Origin: Bacillota bacterium
GTDB lineage: Bacteria > Bacillota > Bacilli > Bacillales_A > Planococcaceae
Reading direction: 5' to 3'
Assembly: GCA_023405135.1 (NCBI GenBank)
Contig: JAEXYZ010000059.1
Location: 1-17,621 of the forward strand
Length of the DNA: 17,621 nucleotides
Numbering within the stretch: the stretch's first letter is position 1; each line of letters begins with the position of its first letter. The notes beneath the pieces are model-generated. The model made no database searches. It was not told where the DNA came from and was given only the letters and a program-made list of their open reading frames with translations. A program made the translations under genes and the position numbers. Of this stretch, positions 1-7,332 are shown in pieces.

Positions 1-67
1 AATTGATTCGACACCAATAACAGTAGGGAAATTTAGGAAGGCTGGCAAGGCTTTTTTTACACAAATT

Positions 68-110
68 AAGTGCAAAGTTATGTACTAATTTCTTTCATAA
101 CTCTGCACTT
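68..110. repeat. Inverted repeat overlapping the end of the 178-aa gene
   Basis: The 15-base arms at 68-82 and 96-110 (AAGTGCAAAGTTATG and its near-complement) match at 14 of 15 positions around a 13-base loop. The stop codon of the neighbouring minus-strand gene (85-87) lies in the loop. No T-run follows on either strand, so this is a weak candidate for a Rho-independent terminator. It could instead be an mRNA 3'-end-stabilising hairpin or an element end. Confidence 0.5.
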
Positions 111-621
111 CTATTTTGCAATAAACAATAGGGTACAATTTAGTCCAACTTAAATCTTTAAAAAGTTTCTTTTCATAGTAAGAAAAGACGATATAACCTG
201 TATCGTGATTATTATTATTATCGAATTCACGATAATAGTAATAATCAAATATTACAGGGTAATTTTTCCCATTGTAATAGAAGCCATCTGCCGAATTGTA
301 TTTATTAATATTTATATTTTCATTATTCATGGAATTTTTCGCCACATTGTACATTCGTGTATCCATTCCTATATGATACTCTTCATCTTGATAATTCGGA
401 ATATCTATTATTGGGGATATGATATAATTAGGTGAAAATATATATATATGGTAAAAATTACTTTCACTAAAATTACTTTCACTAAAATTAATTTCTTTAT
501 TACTATTATTTAATTTCAATTGGAGATAATTTTGATTATCTATATTTGTTTTAAATTCATAATCTATACTAATATCATCAGGCTTTAATTCGGGCTTAAA
601 GACGAAAAATTTTTTCTTCAA
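85..621 (-). CDS. Hypothetical protein, Asn/Tyr-rich, 178 aa
   Basis: I do not recognise this protein. The start is TTG at 621, preceded by GAGGGAG at 631-637 with a 9-base spacer; the nearby ATG at 625-623 is in another frame that stops after nine codons. There is no signal peptide or convincing membrane helix. The sequence is rich in Asn, Tyr, Phe, Ile and Asp, and has a run of four Tyr followed later by four Asn. It contains two copies of NFSES encoded by a 15-bp tandem repeat. The composition is more AT-rich than the metabolic genes to the right, and it lies beside insertion-sequence scars, so recent acquisition is plausible. Small acidic, aromatic-rich orphans of this kind are sometimes immunity proteins for contact-dependent toxins, but no toxin gene is visible here and that is speculation. 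Confidence 0.65.
   Translation of the reverse strand: MKKKFFVFKPELKPDDISIDYEFKTNIDNQNYLQLKLNNSNKEINFSESNFSESNFYHIYIFSPNYIISPIIDIPNYQDEEYHIGMDTRMYNVAKNSMNNENININKYNSADGFYYNGKNYPVIFDYYYYREFDNNNNHDTGYIVFSYYEKKLFKDLSWTKLYPIVYCKIEVQSYERN
454..483. repeat. 15-bp tandem duplication inside the 178-aa gene
   Basis: The unit AAAATTACTTTCACT occurs twice in tandem (454-468 and 469-483), and the first seven bases of a third copy follow. The period is five codons, so the frame is kept and the protein gains a repeated Asn-Phe-Ser-Glu-Ser. The copies are identical, which suggests recent replication slippage. Confidence 0.85.
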
Positions 622-654
622 ACATTATTACTCCCTCAGAAAATAGAAAATATT

Positions 655-680
655 GGAAAAGGATGGGATAAAGCCCACCC
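655..680 (-). terminator. Candidate Rho-independent terminator
   Basis: On the minus strand GGGTGGG (680-674) pairs with CCCATCC (667-661) at six of seven positions around a six-base loop and is followed by TTTT. It would end transcripts arriving from the IS30/TIM-barrel remnant before they enter the 178-aa gene. The T-run is short, so confidence is moderate. Confidence 0.4.
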
Positions 681-687
681 TCTCTAT

Positions 688-761
688 GCCTCAATCATTT
701 GCTCAGCTTGTTGCTCGTCAAAAACAAATGCTAGAGTAAAAAGTCCAAGATTACTAACGAT
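688..761 (-). pseudogene. Fragment of a TIM-barrel/AraC-regulator-like gene
   Basis: This 74-bp stretch aligns without gaps to 14425-14498, inside the TIM-barrel part of the AraC-type regulator gene, with 9 mismatches (65 of 74 identical). Read on the minus strand it encodes residues matching 151-175 of that protein, including GLFTLAFVFDEQQAEQMIEA, which is identical in both. Seven of the nine differences are silent; the other two change Ala-152 to Val and Asp-154 to Asn. The piece therefore diverged while still functional and was broken later. It is followed immediately by a TAG stop, and its upstream edge abuts the truncated IS30 transposase gene. It is the relic of a second copy, or of a relative's copy, of the regulator gene. 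Confidence 0.8.
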
Positions 762-1077
762 AGATGGTTTTAAAACTGAGTTTACCTTGATACAATCGCC
801 CGACAATTTGTTCAGTCGACCAAGTATCCCGCAACTTTTCTTGAACAGCCTCTTTTAACTCTGGCGTACATTTTGATTTGGCTCCACAATTGGATTTGTT
901 GGCTTGATAACGTGCTTGTGCTTCTTCAGCAGTACATTCAGCGTTTCTTTTCAATTCACGTGAAATAGTAGATGGCTGTCGGTTTAACTGATAAGCAATT
1001 TTTCTAATCGAATACCCTAATTCGAGTAATGTTTCTATTTTTACACGCTCTGATATGGTAAGATGTGAGTAGCTCAT
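754..1077 (-). pseudogene. IS30-family transposase, N-terminal fragment
   Basis: The 107-residue reading frame matches the N-terminal part of IS30-type transposases: a helix-turn-helix of the Tra8 type (roughly residues 4-50, with LTISERVKIETLLELGYS and IAYQLNRQPSTISRELKRN), then a linker and the conserved stretch WSTEQIVGRL followed by SFKTIYR. Full-length members have about 310-350 residues and carry the DDE catalytic triad in the missing part. The frame ends at a TAG created at the junction with the TIM-barrel fragment (about 757-761). The start at 1077 has GGAGG with a suitable spacer in the upstream sequence (AACGGAGGAAATCGT then ATG). The copy cannot transpose by itself. Confidence 0.9.
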
Positions 1078-1183
1078 ACGATTTCCTCCGTTTAAATGTT
1101 GGTGTGGTAACTACATTTTACACGAGGTCGTTATGGGCTTCTTTTAATTTGTCTTAGGTGTTTCACTTAATATTACAATCCGT
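757..1183 (-). mobile_element. IS30-family element, truncated
   Basis: This is the surviving 5' portion of an IS30-like element. The outer end is inferred to lie near 1155-1183, where GATTGTAATATTAAGTGAAA (minus strand) resembles the terminal repeats of IS30-family elements. This is judged from memory of the family and not by comparison with a complete copy. The 3' end was lost at the fusion with the TIM-barrel gene fragment. Confidence 0.55.
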
Positions 1184-1253
1184 CTTATAAATAAAGTTTC
1201 TAGAGTTATCTATAATTGAAGTTTTGGTAGGAAGTTTATTTAATTCTATACCA

Positions 1254-1359
1254 TTAACAAATTATAAATTTTAAATGAAACACTTGGGCCTTAGCTAACC
1301 TTACAATGTTTAGCTACTGAAGTCTCAAGCGTCTATTTAACAAATTAGAAATTTTGAAT
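1254..1359. repeat. Direct repeat pair, 23 bp, in the noncoding scar
   Basis: TTAACAAATTATAAATTTTA (start of 1254-1276) recurs at 1337-1359 with 21 of 23 positions identical over the full unit. The copies are 83 bp apart. AAATGAAACACTT at 1274-1286 also resembles, in inverted orientation, the presumed IS30 end at about 1157-1170, so the region may hold overlapping element ends. Apart from these repeats I see nothing in 1184-1372. Confidence 0.4.
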
Positions 1360-1372
1360 CTAATAGATAATC

Positions 1373-1498
1373 TCAATATCCCGAACTAGTCGTTGTCTCC
1401 TCAGTCAAATTTACAATTCCAACTCCATTACTAGTTCCAATTCTTGTGGCACCTAGCTCAATGTACTTTTCAGCAAAGCTGGTTTGTCTTCTATCAAG
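1373..1498 (-). pseudogene. deoC-like aldolase, C-terminal remnant
   Basis: On the minus strand about 41 codons remain open up to a TGA at 1375-1373. They include FAEKYIELGATRIGTSNGVG. The stretch GATRIGTS-x-GV is the hallmark of the C-terminal end of deoxyribose-phosphate aldolase (DeoC), which splits 2-deoxyribose 5-phosphate into acetaldehyde and glyceraldehyde 3-phosphate. There is no start codon. The remainder of the roughly 220-residue enzyme, including the catalytic lysines, is absent. The remnant begins 4 bp beyond the stop of the polysaccharide-deacetylase-like gene in the same orientation. An aldolase may therefore once have been the next gene of that operon, or the piece arrived with the neighbouring rearrangement. 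Confidence 0.6.
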
Positions 1499-1502
1499 GT
1501 AA

Positions 1503-2354
1503 TTATCTTGGATTATATATACCGAATCTAGTCCCATTTAAAAAAGATGCAGCTATATTATCCATCCTTGAAAAAACTATCCCTTTTTCAATTAAACTAT
1601 CAATCCATTTTTCTAAACCTAATAAACGATGCCCACGACCGGAAACTTGTGGATGGAAAGTGGCAACTAAAACACCATTTTCAATGTCTCGAAGCATATA
1701 TTCGATATCACCATCCCAATTAATATACATTTCTTCTGGTGTCCTTAGTCCAGGAAAAAGTCCGCTTGGGGTTTTTAGATACTCAAAATAAACATAATCA
1801 TCAAGTGACCAAGAAACAGGTATTTCAACAATCTTTGAAAGGGCTCCAAATTTTGTAGCTCTATCTTTAAAATGTTCATCACCTATACGGCTAAAATAGA
1901 CACCGTAGTCATTTCCCATTTGACTACTATCATATAAAATCCCTAAACTTTCAAGGTTTCTTATCGTTCGAGACGACACATCCCACGACGGCGAACGAAA
2001 TCCTTTCGGGCGAATACCAGTCAATGTTTCTACAGCTTGAATGGATTTCTGTAAAATCTCCCATTCCTCTTCTTGAGAAAGAATATTGAAGTTTTCATGC
2101 ACATAACCATGTAAAGCAATCTCATGCCCATGTTCGTATATCATTTTGCATATATTTGGATAAGTCTCAATTGTATGTCCTGGTATAAACCATGTACATT
2201 TTATACCCCTCTTTTCCAAAATATGTAATATTCTAGGCACTGCAATGACACCAAATTCTCCTCTAGAAATAGATGTTAAACTGGTCATATCTCTTTGAAT
2301 CCATAATGAAATAGCATCAAAATCAAAAGTTAAACAGACAGTTCCATTATTCAT
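1503..2354 (-). CDS. Polysaccharide-deacetylase-fold (CE4-like) hydrolase
   Basis: A NodB/CE4-type metal-dependent amide hydrolase of 283 residues. Visible motifs are TFDFD at residues 9-13 (catalytic base and metal-ligand Asp), HGYVH at 82-86 (metal-ligand His pair) and RSPSW at 120-124. No signal peptide is present, so it acts in the cytoplasm. That argues against cell-wall deacetylation and for a small-molecule substrate, as in the related PuuE-type allantoinases and cyclic imidases of this fold. I start it at ATG 2354, preceded by AAAGGTGA with a short spacer, rather than the in-frame GTG at 2363. It overlaps the stop of the dehydrogenase gene by 8 bp, suggesting translational coupling. 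It is the last intact gene of the transporter operon. The substrate is unknown. Confidence 0.85.
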   Translation of the reverse strand: MNNGTVCLTFDFDAISLWIQRDMTSLTSISRGEFGVIAVPRILHILEKRGIKCTWFIPGHTIETYPNICKMIYEHGHEIALHGYVHENFNILSQEEEWEILQKSIQAVETLTGIRPKGFRSPSWDVSSRTIRNLESLGILYDSSQMGNDYGVYFSRIGDEHFKDRATKFGALSKIVEIPVSWSLDDYVYFEYLKTPSGLFPGLRTPEEMYINWDGDIEYMLRDIENGVLVATFHPQVSGRGHRLLGLEKWIDSLIEKGIVFSRMDNIAASFLNGTRFGIYNPR

Positions 2355-3132
2355 AACTCTCACCTTTTGCTATGGACTTACCAGCCGATCTTCCCCCATC
2401 TATCACAAACTCCGCTCCAGTTGTATAACTTGATTCATCGGAAGCTAAAAATATGACCGTTCGAGCAACCTCTTCAGGAAATCCTATTCTGCCTAAAGGT
2501 ACACCTTTGGATTGCTGATTTTCATTTGTTTCATCGACTTTCCCTCTATACTTCATCATATCTGTATTAACAAACCCTGGATAAATTGAGTTGGCTCTTA
2601 TATTATAAGGTGCATACTCCATTGCAACATGCTTAGTCAAACTTCGAATAGCACCTTTACTAGTCCCATATAAAGATACTCCAACAGAGCCCATTAACCC
2701 CGCTGTAGAAGAATTATTTATAATTGAACCACCATTTTGTTTCATCATTACAGGTAAAACATATTTTAATCCCAAAAATGTACCTGTAACGTTAATATTC
2801 ATTACATTTTGCCATTCATCAAAGGTCGTCTCTATCAATGGTTTAATTAGAAATGTACCAGCATTATTAAATAAGATATTTATCTCACCGTATTGATCTA
2901 AAGTTTTTGCAATTACATTTTCCCACTCAGTTTCCAAAGCAATATTATGATGAATATAAAGGGAATTTCCCCCGCATTTTTTTATTTCCTCTGAAGTATG
3001 AATCACTGCTTCCTCATTAATATCGGTAACCACCACATTTGCTCCTTCTTTTGCAAATAAGATGGCAGTTGCTCTCCCTATCCCATTACCAGCGCCAGTT
3101 ATAATCACCGTTTTATCCTTTAATCGCATCAT
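2347..3132 (-). CDS. Short-chain dehydrogenase/reductase (SDR)
   Basis: A classical SDR oxidoreductase of 261 residues, the usual family length. It has the nucleotide-binding TGAGNGIG at 12-19, NNAG at 89-92, the structural Asn at 114, Ser at 141/142 and the catalytic YGTSK (Tyr155, Lys159). Asp37 after the second beta strand points to NAD(H) rather than NADP(H). The C-terminal part FVIDGG is typical. AGGAGG precedes two consecutive ATG codons at 3132 and 3129; the second gives the more usual spacing. Its place between an amidohydrolase and a CE4-like hydrolase in a transporter operon suggests oxidation of a hydroxyl intermediate of the imported compound. The exact substrate cannot be read from the sequence. 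Confidence 0.9.
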   Translation of the reverse strand: MMRLKDKTVIITGAGNGIGRATAILFAKEGANVVVTDINEEAVIHTSEEIKKCGGNSLYIHHNIALETEWENVIAKTLDQYGEINILFNNAGTFLIKPLIETTFDEWQNVMNINVTGTFLGLKYVLPVMMKQNGGSIINNSSTAGLMGSVGVSLYGTSKGAIRSLTKHVAMEYAPYNIRANSIYPGFVNTDMMKYRGKVDETNENQQSKGVPLGRIGFPEEVARTVIFLASDESSYTTGAEFVIDGGRSAGKSIAKGESYE

Positions 3133-3216
3133 ACTTCCTCCTATTCATCCTTGACTTGGTATTTCAACTCTAATAATCTGTTATTAAATGAAATGATGAT
3201 TATTGATTATCATTTT

Positions 3217-4383
3217 CTAGTTTTCCAGCAGAATAGATAAGAAGAATTTAGCGCTAATTAGTATTGCTCGTTCATCAACGTTAAATTTGGGATGATGTTG
3301 AGGGTATTCTGCTGCGATTTCGCTATTTCCTCCACCCACAAATACAAAGGCACCCGGAACTTCTTTTAAATAATACGCAAAATCTTCCATCCCCATTGAA
3401 GGAAGAGGGTATTTCACATTCTCTTTTCCTACTAGGTTAATAGCTATTTTTTCTGCCTTTTGAATATGATATGGATCATTAAACAATGATGGATACCCGC
3501 GTTCATAATTTACAATGACGCCTGCCCCCGCACCTTCACATGTCGATTTTGCAATTTGCTTTATATTTTTCTCAATCGAATCTCTAACCTTTTCATCAAA
3601 CGTTCTGACAGTACCAGTTAAACTTGCTCTATCTGCAATGACATTAAAAGCCTGTCCTGCGTGAAACGTTCCAACTGTTACTACAGCGGGATTATGAGGA
3701 TCTGTTCTTCTACTAACAATATTTTGTAGATTATTTACTAATTGAGCACCGACAACCAAAGAGTCAATTGTAATTTGTGGTTTTGCTCCATGTCCACCTT
3801 TTCCGATAATCTCAATTTCAAACTTATCGCCAGCTGCCATAGCATTTCCTTCTATAATACCGATTGTACCAATAGGTAGCGATGACCACACATGAACACC
3901 GTAAATGGCGTCAACACCTTCTAGACAGCCATCCTCAATCATAGATTTGGCTCCCCCAGGTATTTGTTCTTCGGCAAATTGATGGATAAACACAACTGTT
4001 CCACAAATTTCTTCTTTAAACTCGCTTAATACTTTTGCAACTCCTAGCAAACTTGCTGTATGAACATCATGGCCACAAGCATGCATAACTCCAGGAATTC
4101 GAGATTTATATTCAACTTCCTTTTCATCTTGAATTGGTAGTGCATCAAAGTCAGCTCGAAAAGCAATTGTTTTTCCAGGTTTTCCTCCCTTCAATTTTCC
4201 TATAACACCCCTACCACCAACTTGTGTCCTTACTTCTAAACCTACGCTTTCCAAAAATTCTGAAATTTTTTTCGGAGTATTTACTTCTTCAAATGAAAGC
4301 TCCGGATACATATGCAAATCTCTACGAAATGCTACTAATTCCGGATAGATCTCTTCTAATCTAGAAAATAATTTATTTAGCAT
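3217..4383 (-). CDS. M20-family amidohydrolase (hippurate/N-acyl amino acid type)
   Basis: A cytoplasmic metal-dependent amidohydrolase of the M20D group, which hydrolyses N-acyl-amino acids, N-acyl-diaminopimelate or hippurate-like amides. In the protein starting at ATG 4383, HACGHD lies at 101-106 (Cys103, His105), the Glu pair at 138-139, His at 164, and the C-terminal MGMEDFAYY and HHPKF complete the metal site. The dimerisation/lid domain occupies about 180-300. Length (388) is normal. The longer frame to 4434 has no usable ribosome site, whereas GGAGTGG precedes 4383. It lies 32 bp after the second ATPase gene, so the imported solute or a product of it is probably an acylated amino acid or peptide-like amide. 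Confidence 0.9.
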   Translation of the reverse strand: MLNKLFSRLEEIYPELVAFRRDLHMYPELSFEEVNTPKKISEFLESVGLEVRTQVGGRGVIGKLKGGKPGKTIAFRADFDALPIQDEKEVEYKSRIPGVMHACGHDVHTASLLGVAKVLSEFKEEICGTVVFIHQFAEEQIPGGAKSMIEDGCLEGVDAIYGVHVWSSLPIGTIGIIEGNAMAAGDKFEIEIIGKGGHGAKPQITIDSLVVGAQLVNNLQNIVSRRTDPHNPAVVTVGTFHAGQAFNVIADRASLTGTVRTFDEKVRDSIEKNIKQIAKSTCEGAGAGVIVNYERGYPSLFNDPYHIQKAEKIAINLVGKENVKYPLPSMGMEDFAYYLKEVPGAFVFVGGGNSEIAAEYPQHHPKFNVDERAILISAKFFLSILLEN

Positions 4384-4415
4384 TTGTTTTCCACTCCAAT
4401 ATATAAATGATTTTG

Positions 4416-5408
4416 TTAAACATACAAATGACAAGCAACAGAATGATTGTTTTCTAATTCTGTAAGGATTGGTGCTTCGGTTTTACACCTTTCCATTGCA
4501 TACTGACATCTTTTATGGAATTTGCAACCCGAAGGCGGATTAATAGGTGAAGGAATATCCCCCTTTAAAACAATTCTCTCCCTCTTGAATTCAGGATTAG
4601 CAACTGGAATGGATGATAAAAGAGCTTTTGTATAAGGATGTAAAGGATGAGAAAATAATTCATCCGTTGGTGCTTTTTCTACTAACTCGCCTAAATACAT
4701 TACTCCTATATGGTCAGAAATATGTCTTACTACACTTAAATCATGGGCAATAAAAATATAAGAAAGATTGAATTGTTCCTGTAGTTCTTCCATTAAATTA
4801 ATGACTTGAGATTGGATCGAAACATCCAATGCAGAAACCGGCTCATCACAAATAAGAATTTCTGGGTTTAAAGCTAATGCTCTGGCGATTCCAATCCTTT
4901 GTCTTTGGCCCCCTGAAAACTCATGTGGGTATTTGTAATATTGGTCTTCTCTTAATCCAACTTTATAAAGTAACTCCATAGCACGTTCTTTACGCTCTTT
5001 AGAATTATATAATTTATGAATTTTCATTGGTTCTTCAATGGCACGTCCAATTCTATGCTTTGGATTAATAGAGCTATGTGGATCCTGAAAAACCATTTGC
5101 ATTTTACTACGCATTTTATGAAATTCCCTTTGCTTCAGCTGAAAAAGGTCTTGTCCGTTATATAATGCTTGGCCGCCTGTCGGTTCTGTTAGGCGAAGAA
5201 TTGTTCGGCCTGTTGTACTTTTGCCACACCCTGATTCTCCAACTAATCCTAATGTTTCATTCTTGTGTAATGTAAATTCAACATTATTTACAGCCTGCAC
5301 ATATCCTTTCTTTCCCCCTATAGTAGAATTAATAGGAAAATACTTTTTTAAACCTTTTACTTCTAAAAGAGGACTTACTGTTATAGTTTCATTACGTATT
5401 GACTGCAT
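4416..5408 (-). CDS. Oligopeptide-type ABC transporter ATPase (DppF/OppF-like)
   Basis: This is the second of two cytoplasmic ATPases that power the peptide-type importer. Visible in order are Walker A GESGCGKS, the Q-loop region MVFQDPHSSINP, the ABC signature FSGGQRQR, Walker B ILICDEP and the switch His in IAHDLS. The C-terminal oligopeptide/dipeptide extension has the Cys-containing CKFHKRCQYAMERC, typical of OppF/DppF. I place the start at ATG 5408: AAGGGGG lies 9 bases upstream of it but directly abuts the ATG at 5417. The gene overlaps the end of the DppD-like gene by 17 bp, a usual arrangement for coupled synthesis of the heterodimer. It appears intact. Confidence 0.93.
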   Translation of the reverse strand: MQSIRNETITVSPLLEVKGLKKYFPINSTIGGKKGYVQAVNNVEFTLHKNETLGLVGESGCGKSTTGRTILRLTEPTGGQALYNGQDLFQLKQREFHKMRSKMQMVFQDPHSSINPKHRIGRAIEEPMKIHKLYNSKERKERAMELLYKVGLREDQYYKYPHEFSGGQRQRIGIARALALNPEILICDEPVSALDVSIQSQVINLMEELQEQFNLSYIFIAHDLSVVRHISDHIGVMYLGELVEKAPTDELFSHPLHPYTKALLSSIPVANPEFKRERIVLKGDIPSPINPPSGCKFHKRCQYAMERCKTEAPILTELENNHSVACHLYV

Positions 5409-6393
5409 TATTTTCATCCCCCTTCAAAATAGTTTCATAGTTCCAACACCTTACTTTATGACCATTATCCAATTCAATTAATTCCGGAGGATTAAGACAC
5501 TGTTCTGTTGAAAAATCGCATCTTGGAGCAAATCGGCATCCAGTCGGAACATTTTGTAATGAAGGAACCACACCTTTAATAACGTTAAGTTTTTGAGTTC
5601 GATCACCATCTAAATGAGGAATAGATTTTAATAGCCCTTTCGTATAAGGATGAAGGGGTTTTTTAAATAATGTCTTTACATCTGCTTCTTCAATTACTTG
5701 ACCTAAATACATAACAATCACTCTCGTACATACCTCTGCAACAACACCTAAATCGTGAGTAATCAATATTACTCCCATATCGAGCTCTTCCTTAAGTTCC
5801 TGTACAAGCTCCAATATTTGGGCCTGTATAGTAACATCAAGAGCAGTTGTAGGTTCATCAGCTATGAGAAGCTGTGGTTTACAAGATAAAGCAAGGGCGA
5901 TTACAACTCGTTGTCTCATACCACCAGAAAGTTCATGGGGATATTCATGAACTCTTTTTTCCGGAGATGGTATACCTGTTAATCGAAGCATCTCTATCGC
6001 TCTCTCATATGCTTCTTTTTTCCCTACCTTTTGGTGAATCATAATCGCCTCTGCAATCTGATTTCCGATAGTGTAGACTGGGTTCAGAGAACTCATCGGA
6101 TCTTGAAATATCATTGAAATTTCATTCCCACGTATTTCTCTCATTTGTTCATGAGAATAGCCTAATAGATTCTTTCCTTTATAAAGAATCTCACCTTCAT
6201 ATTTTGTTACTTTTTCATTTAGAAGCTGTAGAATCGATTCGGATGTAACACTTTTTCCACATCCCGACTCACCTACTAGCCCAACCATTTCACCAGCGTT
6301 AATTTGAAAGGAAACATTATCAACTGCCGTAACAGTCCCTTTTTCGGTTGAAAACAATATTTTTAAATTATTCAATTTTAAGAGAGGCTCCAT
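5392..6393 (-). CDS. Oligopeptide-type ABC transporter ATPase (DppD/OppD-like)
   Basis: This is the first ATPase of the importer. It shows Walker A GESGCGKS, the Q-loop region MIFQDPMSSLNP, the signature LSGGMRQR, Walker B LLIADEP followed by TTALD, and switch His in ITHDLG. The C-terminal peptide-transporter extension carries CRFAPRCDFSTEQC. Length (about 333 residues from ATG 6393) is normal. A GTG at 6402 is in frame but only two bases from AAAGGAG, so I prefer 6393, about 11 bases from GGAG. It follows the broken permease gene by 23 bp and pairs with the DppF-like ATPase. Confidence 0.93.
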   Translation of the reverse strand: MEPLLKLNNLKILFSTEKGTVTAVDNVSFQINAGEMVGLVGESGCGKSVTSESILQLLNEKVTKYEGEILYKGKNLLGYSHEQMREIRGNEISMIFQDPMSSLNPVYTIGNQIAEAIMIHQKVGKKEAYERAIEMLRLTGIPSPEKRVHEYPHELSGGMRQRVVIALALSCKPQLLIADEPTTALDVTIQAQILELVQELKEELDMGVILITHDLGVVAEVCTRVIVMYLGQVIEEADVKTLFKKPLHPYTKGLLKSIPHLDGDRTQKLNVIKGVVPSLQNVPTGCRFAPRCDFSTEQCLNPPELIELDNGHKVRCWNYETILKGDENNAVNT

Positions 6394-6416
6394 ACATTTC
6401 ACTTCTCCTTTACCAA

Positions 6417-7312
6417 TTATTTTTTGGTATGTGGGTCTAATAAATCTCTAAGACCATCCCCAAATAAATTTAAAGCCAAAACAGCTAATATGATAAACGT
6501 TCCTGGGAATACGGTCATCCACCAAGCGTTATAGATAACAGCTTTTCCTTCGTAAATAATATTTCCCCAGCTTGGAGAAGGAGCTGGAATCCCAACACCT
6601 AGGAAGCTTAAACTAGCTTCAATAATAATCGAGATTGCAAATACATAGGTAAGTTGTATAATCAATTGAGAAATTGTATTCGGTGCAATGTGCATCCATA
6701 TAATTCGCGTTGCACTGCCACCTTGTGATTTCAGCGCTTCAATATAAGTTTGTTCCTTTACTACAAGAGCTGCGGAACGGATAACCCTTGCAACTGTAGG
6801 AATCATAACGAAACATAGCGCCCCAATAACGTTAATCGTTTTAGGTCCAAGAGCTGCCATTATGGCAATAGCTAAAAGTATTGCTGGAATGCCATTAATC
6901 CATCGCAAATCCTCATTAGAATATGATCTAGATAGCGATTATAGGCAGAATATAGACCTATAACCATTCCAAATAATCCAGAAATTATGGCAACAGATAA
7001 TCCTACCGTCATGGAGGCCTGTGTTCCAAAAATAACTCTACTAAATAAATCTCTTCCTAAATTGTCTGTACCAAAATAATGCACGAGAGAAGGAGCTTGT
7101 AACCTCGCTGAAGCATCTATTTCCAACGGATCCTGTGTAGCAATTATTGGAGCCATAAAAGCAATTATAGTCAGAAAAATTAATATCAAGCTTCCAAAAA
7201 CCATCAATTTATTTGAAACTATTCGTTTTAAAAGTAAAGAACGTTGCTCTTTATTATACTGCCGTTTATTTGGCGCCAACGTTTCGTTCCCATAAATCGG
7301 TTTCGCCTCCAT
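6417..7312 (-). pseudogene. Peptide-type ABC permease (DppC-like), frameshifted
   Basis: This is the second membrane subunit of the importer, in two overlapping frames: 7312-6872 (N-terminal half) and about 6908-6417 (C-terminal half). The N-terminal frame runs through MRICDGLMAF and then reads out of phase to a TAG. The expected DGLxAFPAILLAIAIMAALG continues in the next frame. Adding one base to the GG at 6886-6887 (making TTCCCAGCA on the coding strand) would restore a protein of about 298 residues. The first half has the cytoplasmic N-terminus and early helices. The second half carries the permease EAA-type segment near YIEALKSQGGS and ends LLDPHTKK. M4 at 7312 fits GAGGAG better than the ATG at 7321. 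The defect is either a sequencing error or a real loss of transport. Confidence 0.85.
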
Positions 7313-7332
7313 TTTTATCATCTCCTCGAAAA

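Noticed and set aside
205..435. Plus-strand Ile-rich open frame of 76 codons, resembling a membrane peptide
   Set aside because: The Ile runs are the reverse reading of Asn/Tyr-rich codons in the minus-strand gene; no ribosome site is seen.
1503..1791. Plus-strand open frame of 115 codons over the CE4-like gene
   Set aside because: It is antisense to a gene with clear family motifs, has no ribosome site and its product shows no coherent domain.
3190..3212. Fur-box-like dyad (TGATAATCAATAATCATCA) between the M20 and SDR genes
   Set aside because: It matches a Fur box only partly, lies inside a presumed operon without a nearby promoter, and such AT-rich dyads arise by chance in this DNA.
6417..6908. 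Separate short permease gene starting at TTG 6908
   Set aside because: There is no ribosome site, and its first residues are out-of-frame reading. It is the C-terminal half of the frameshifted DppC-like gene.
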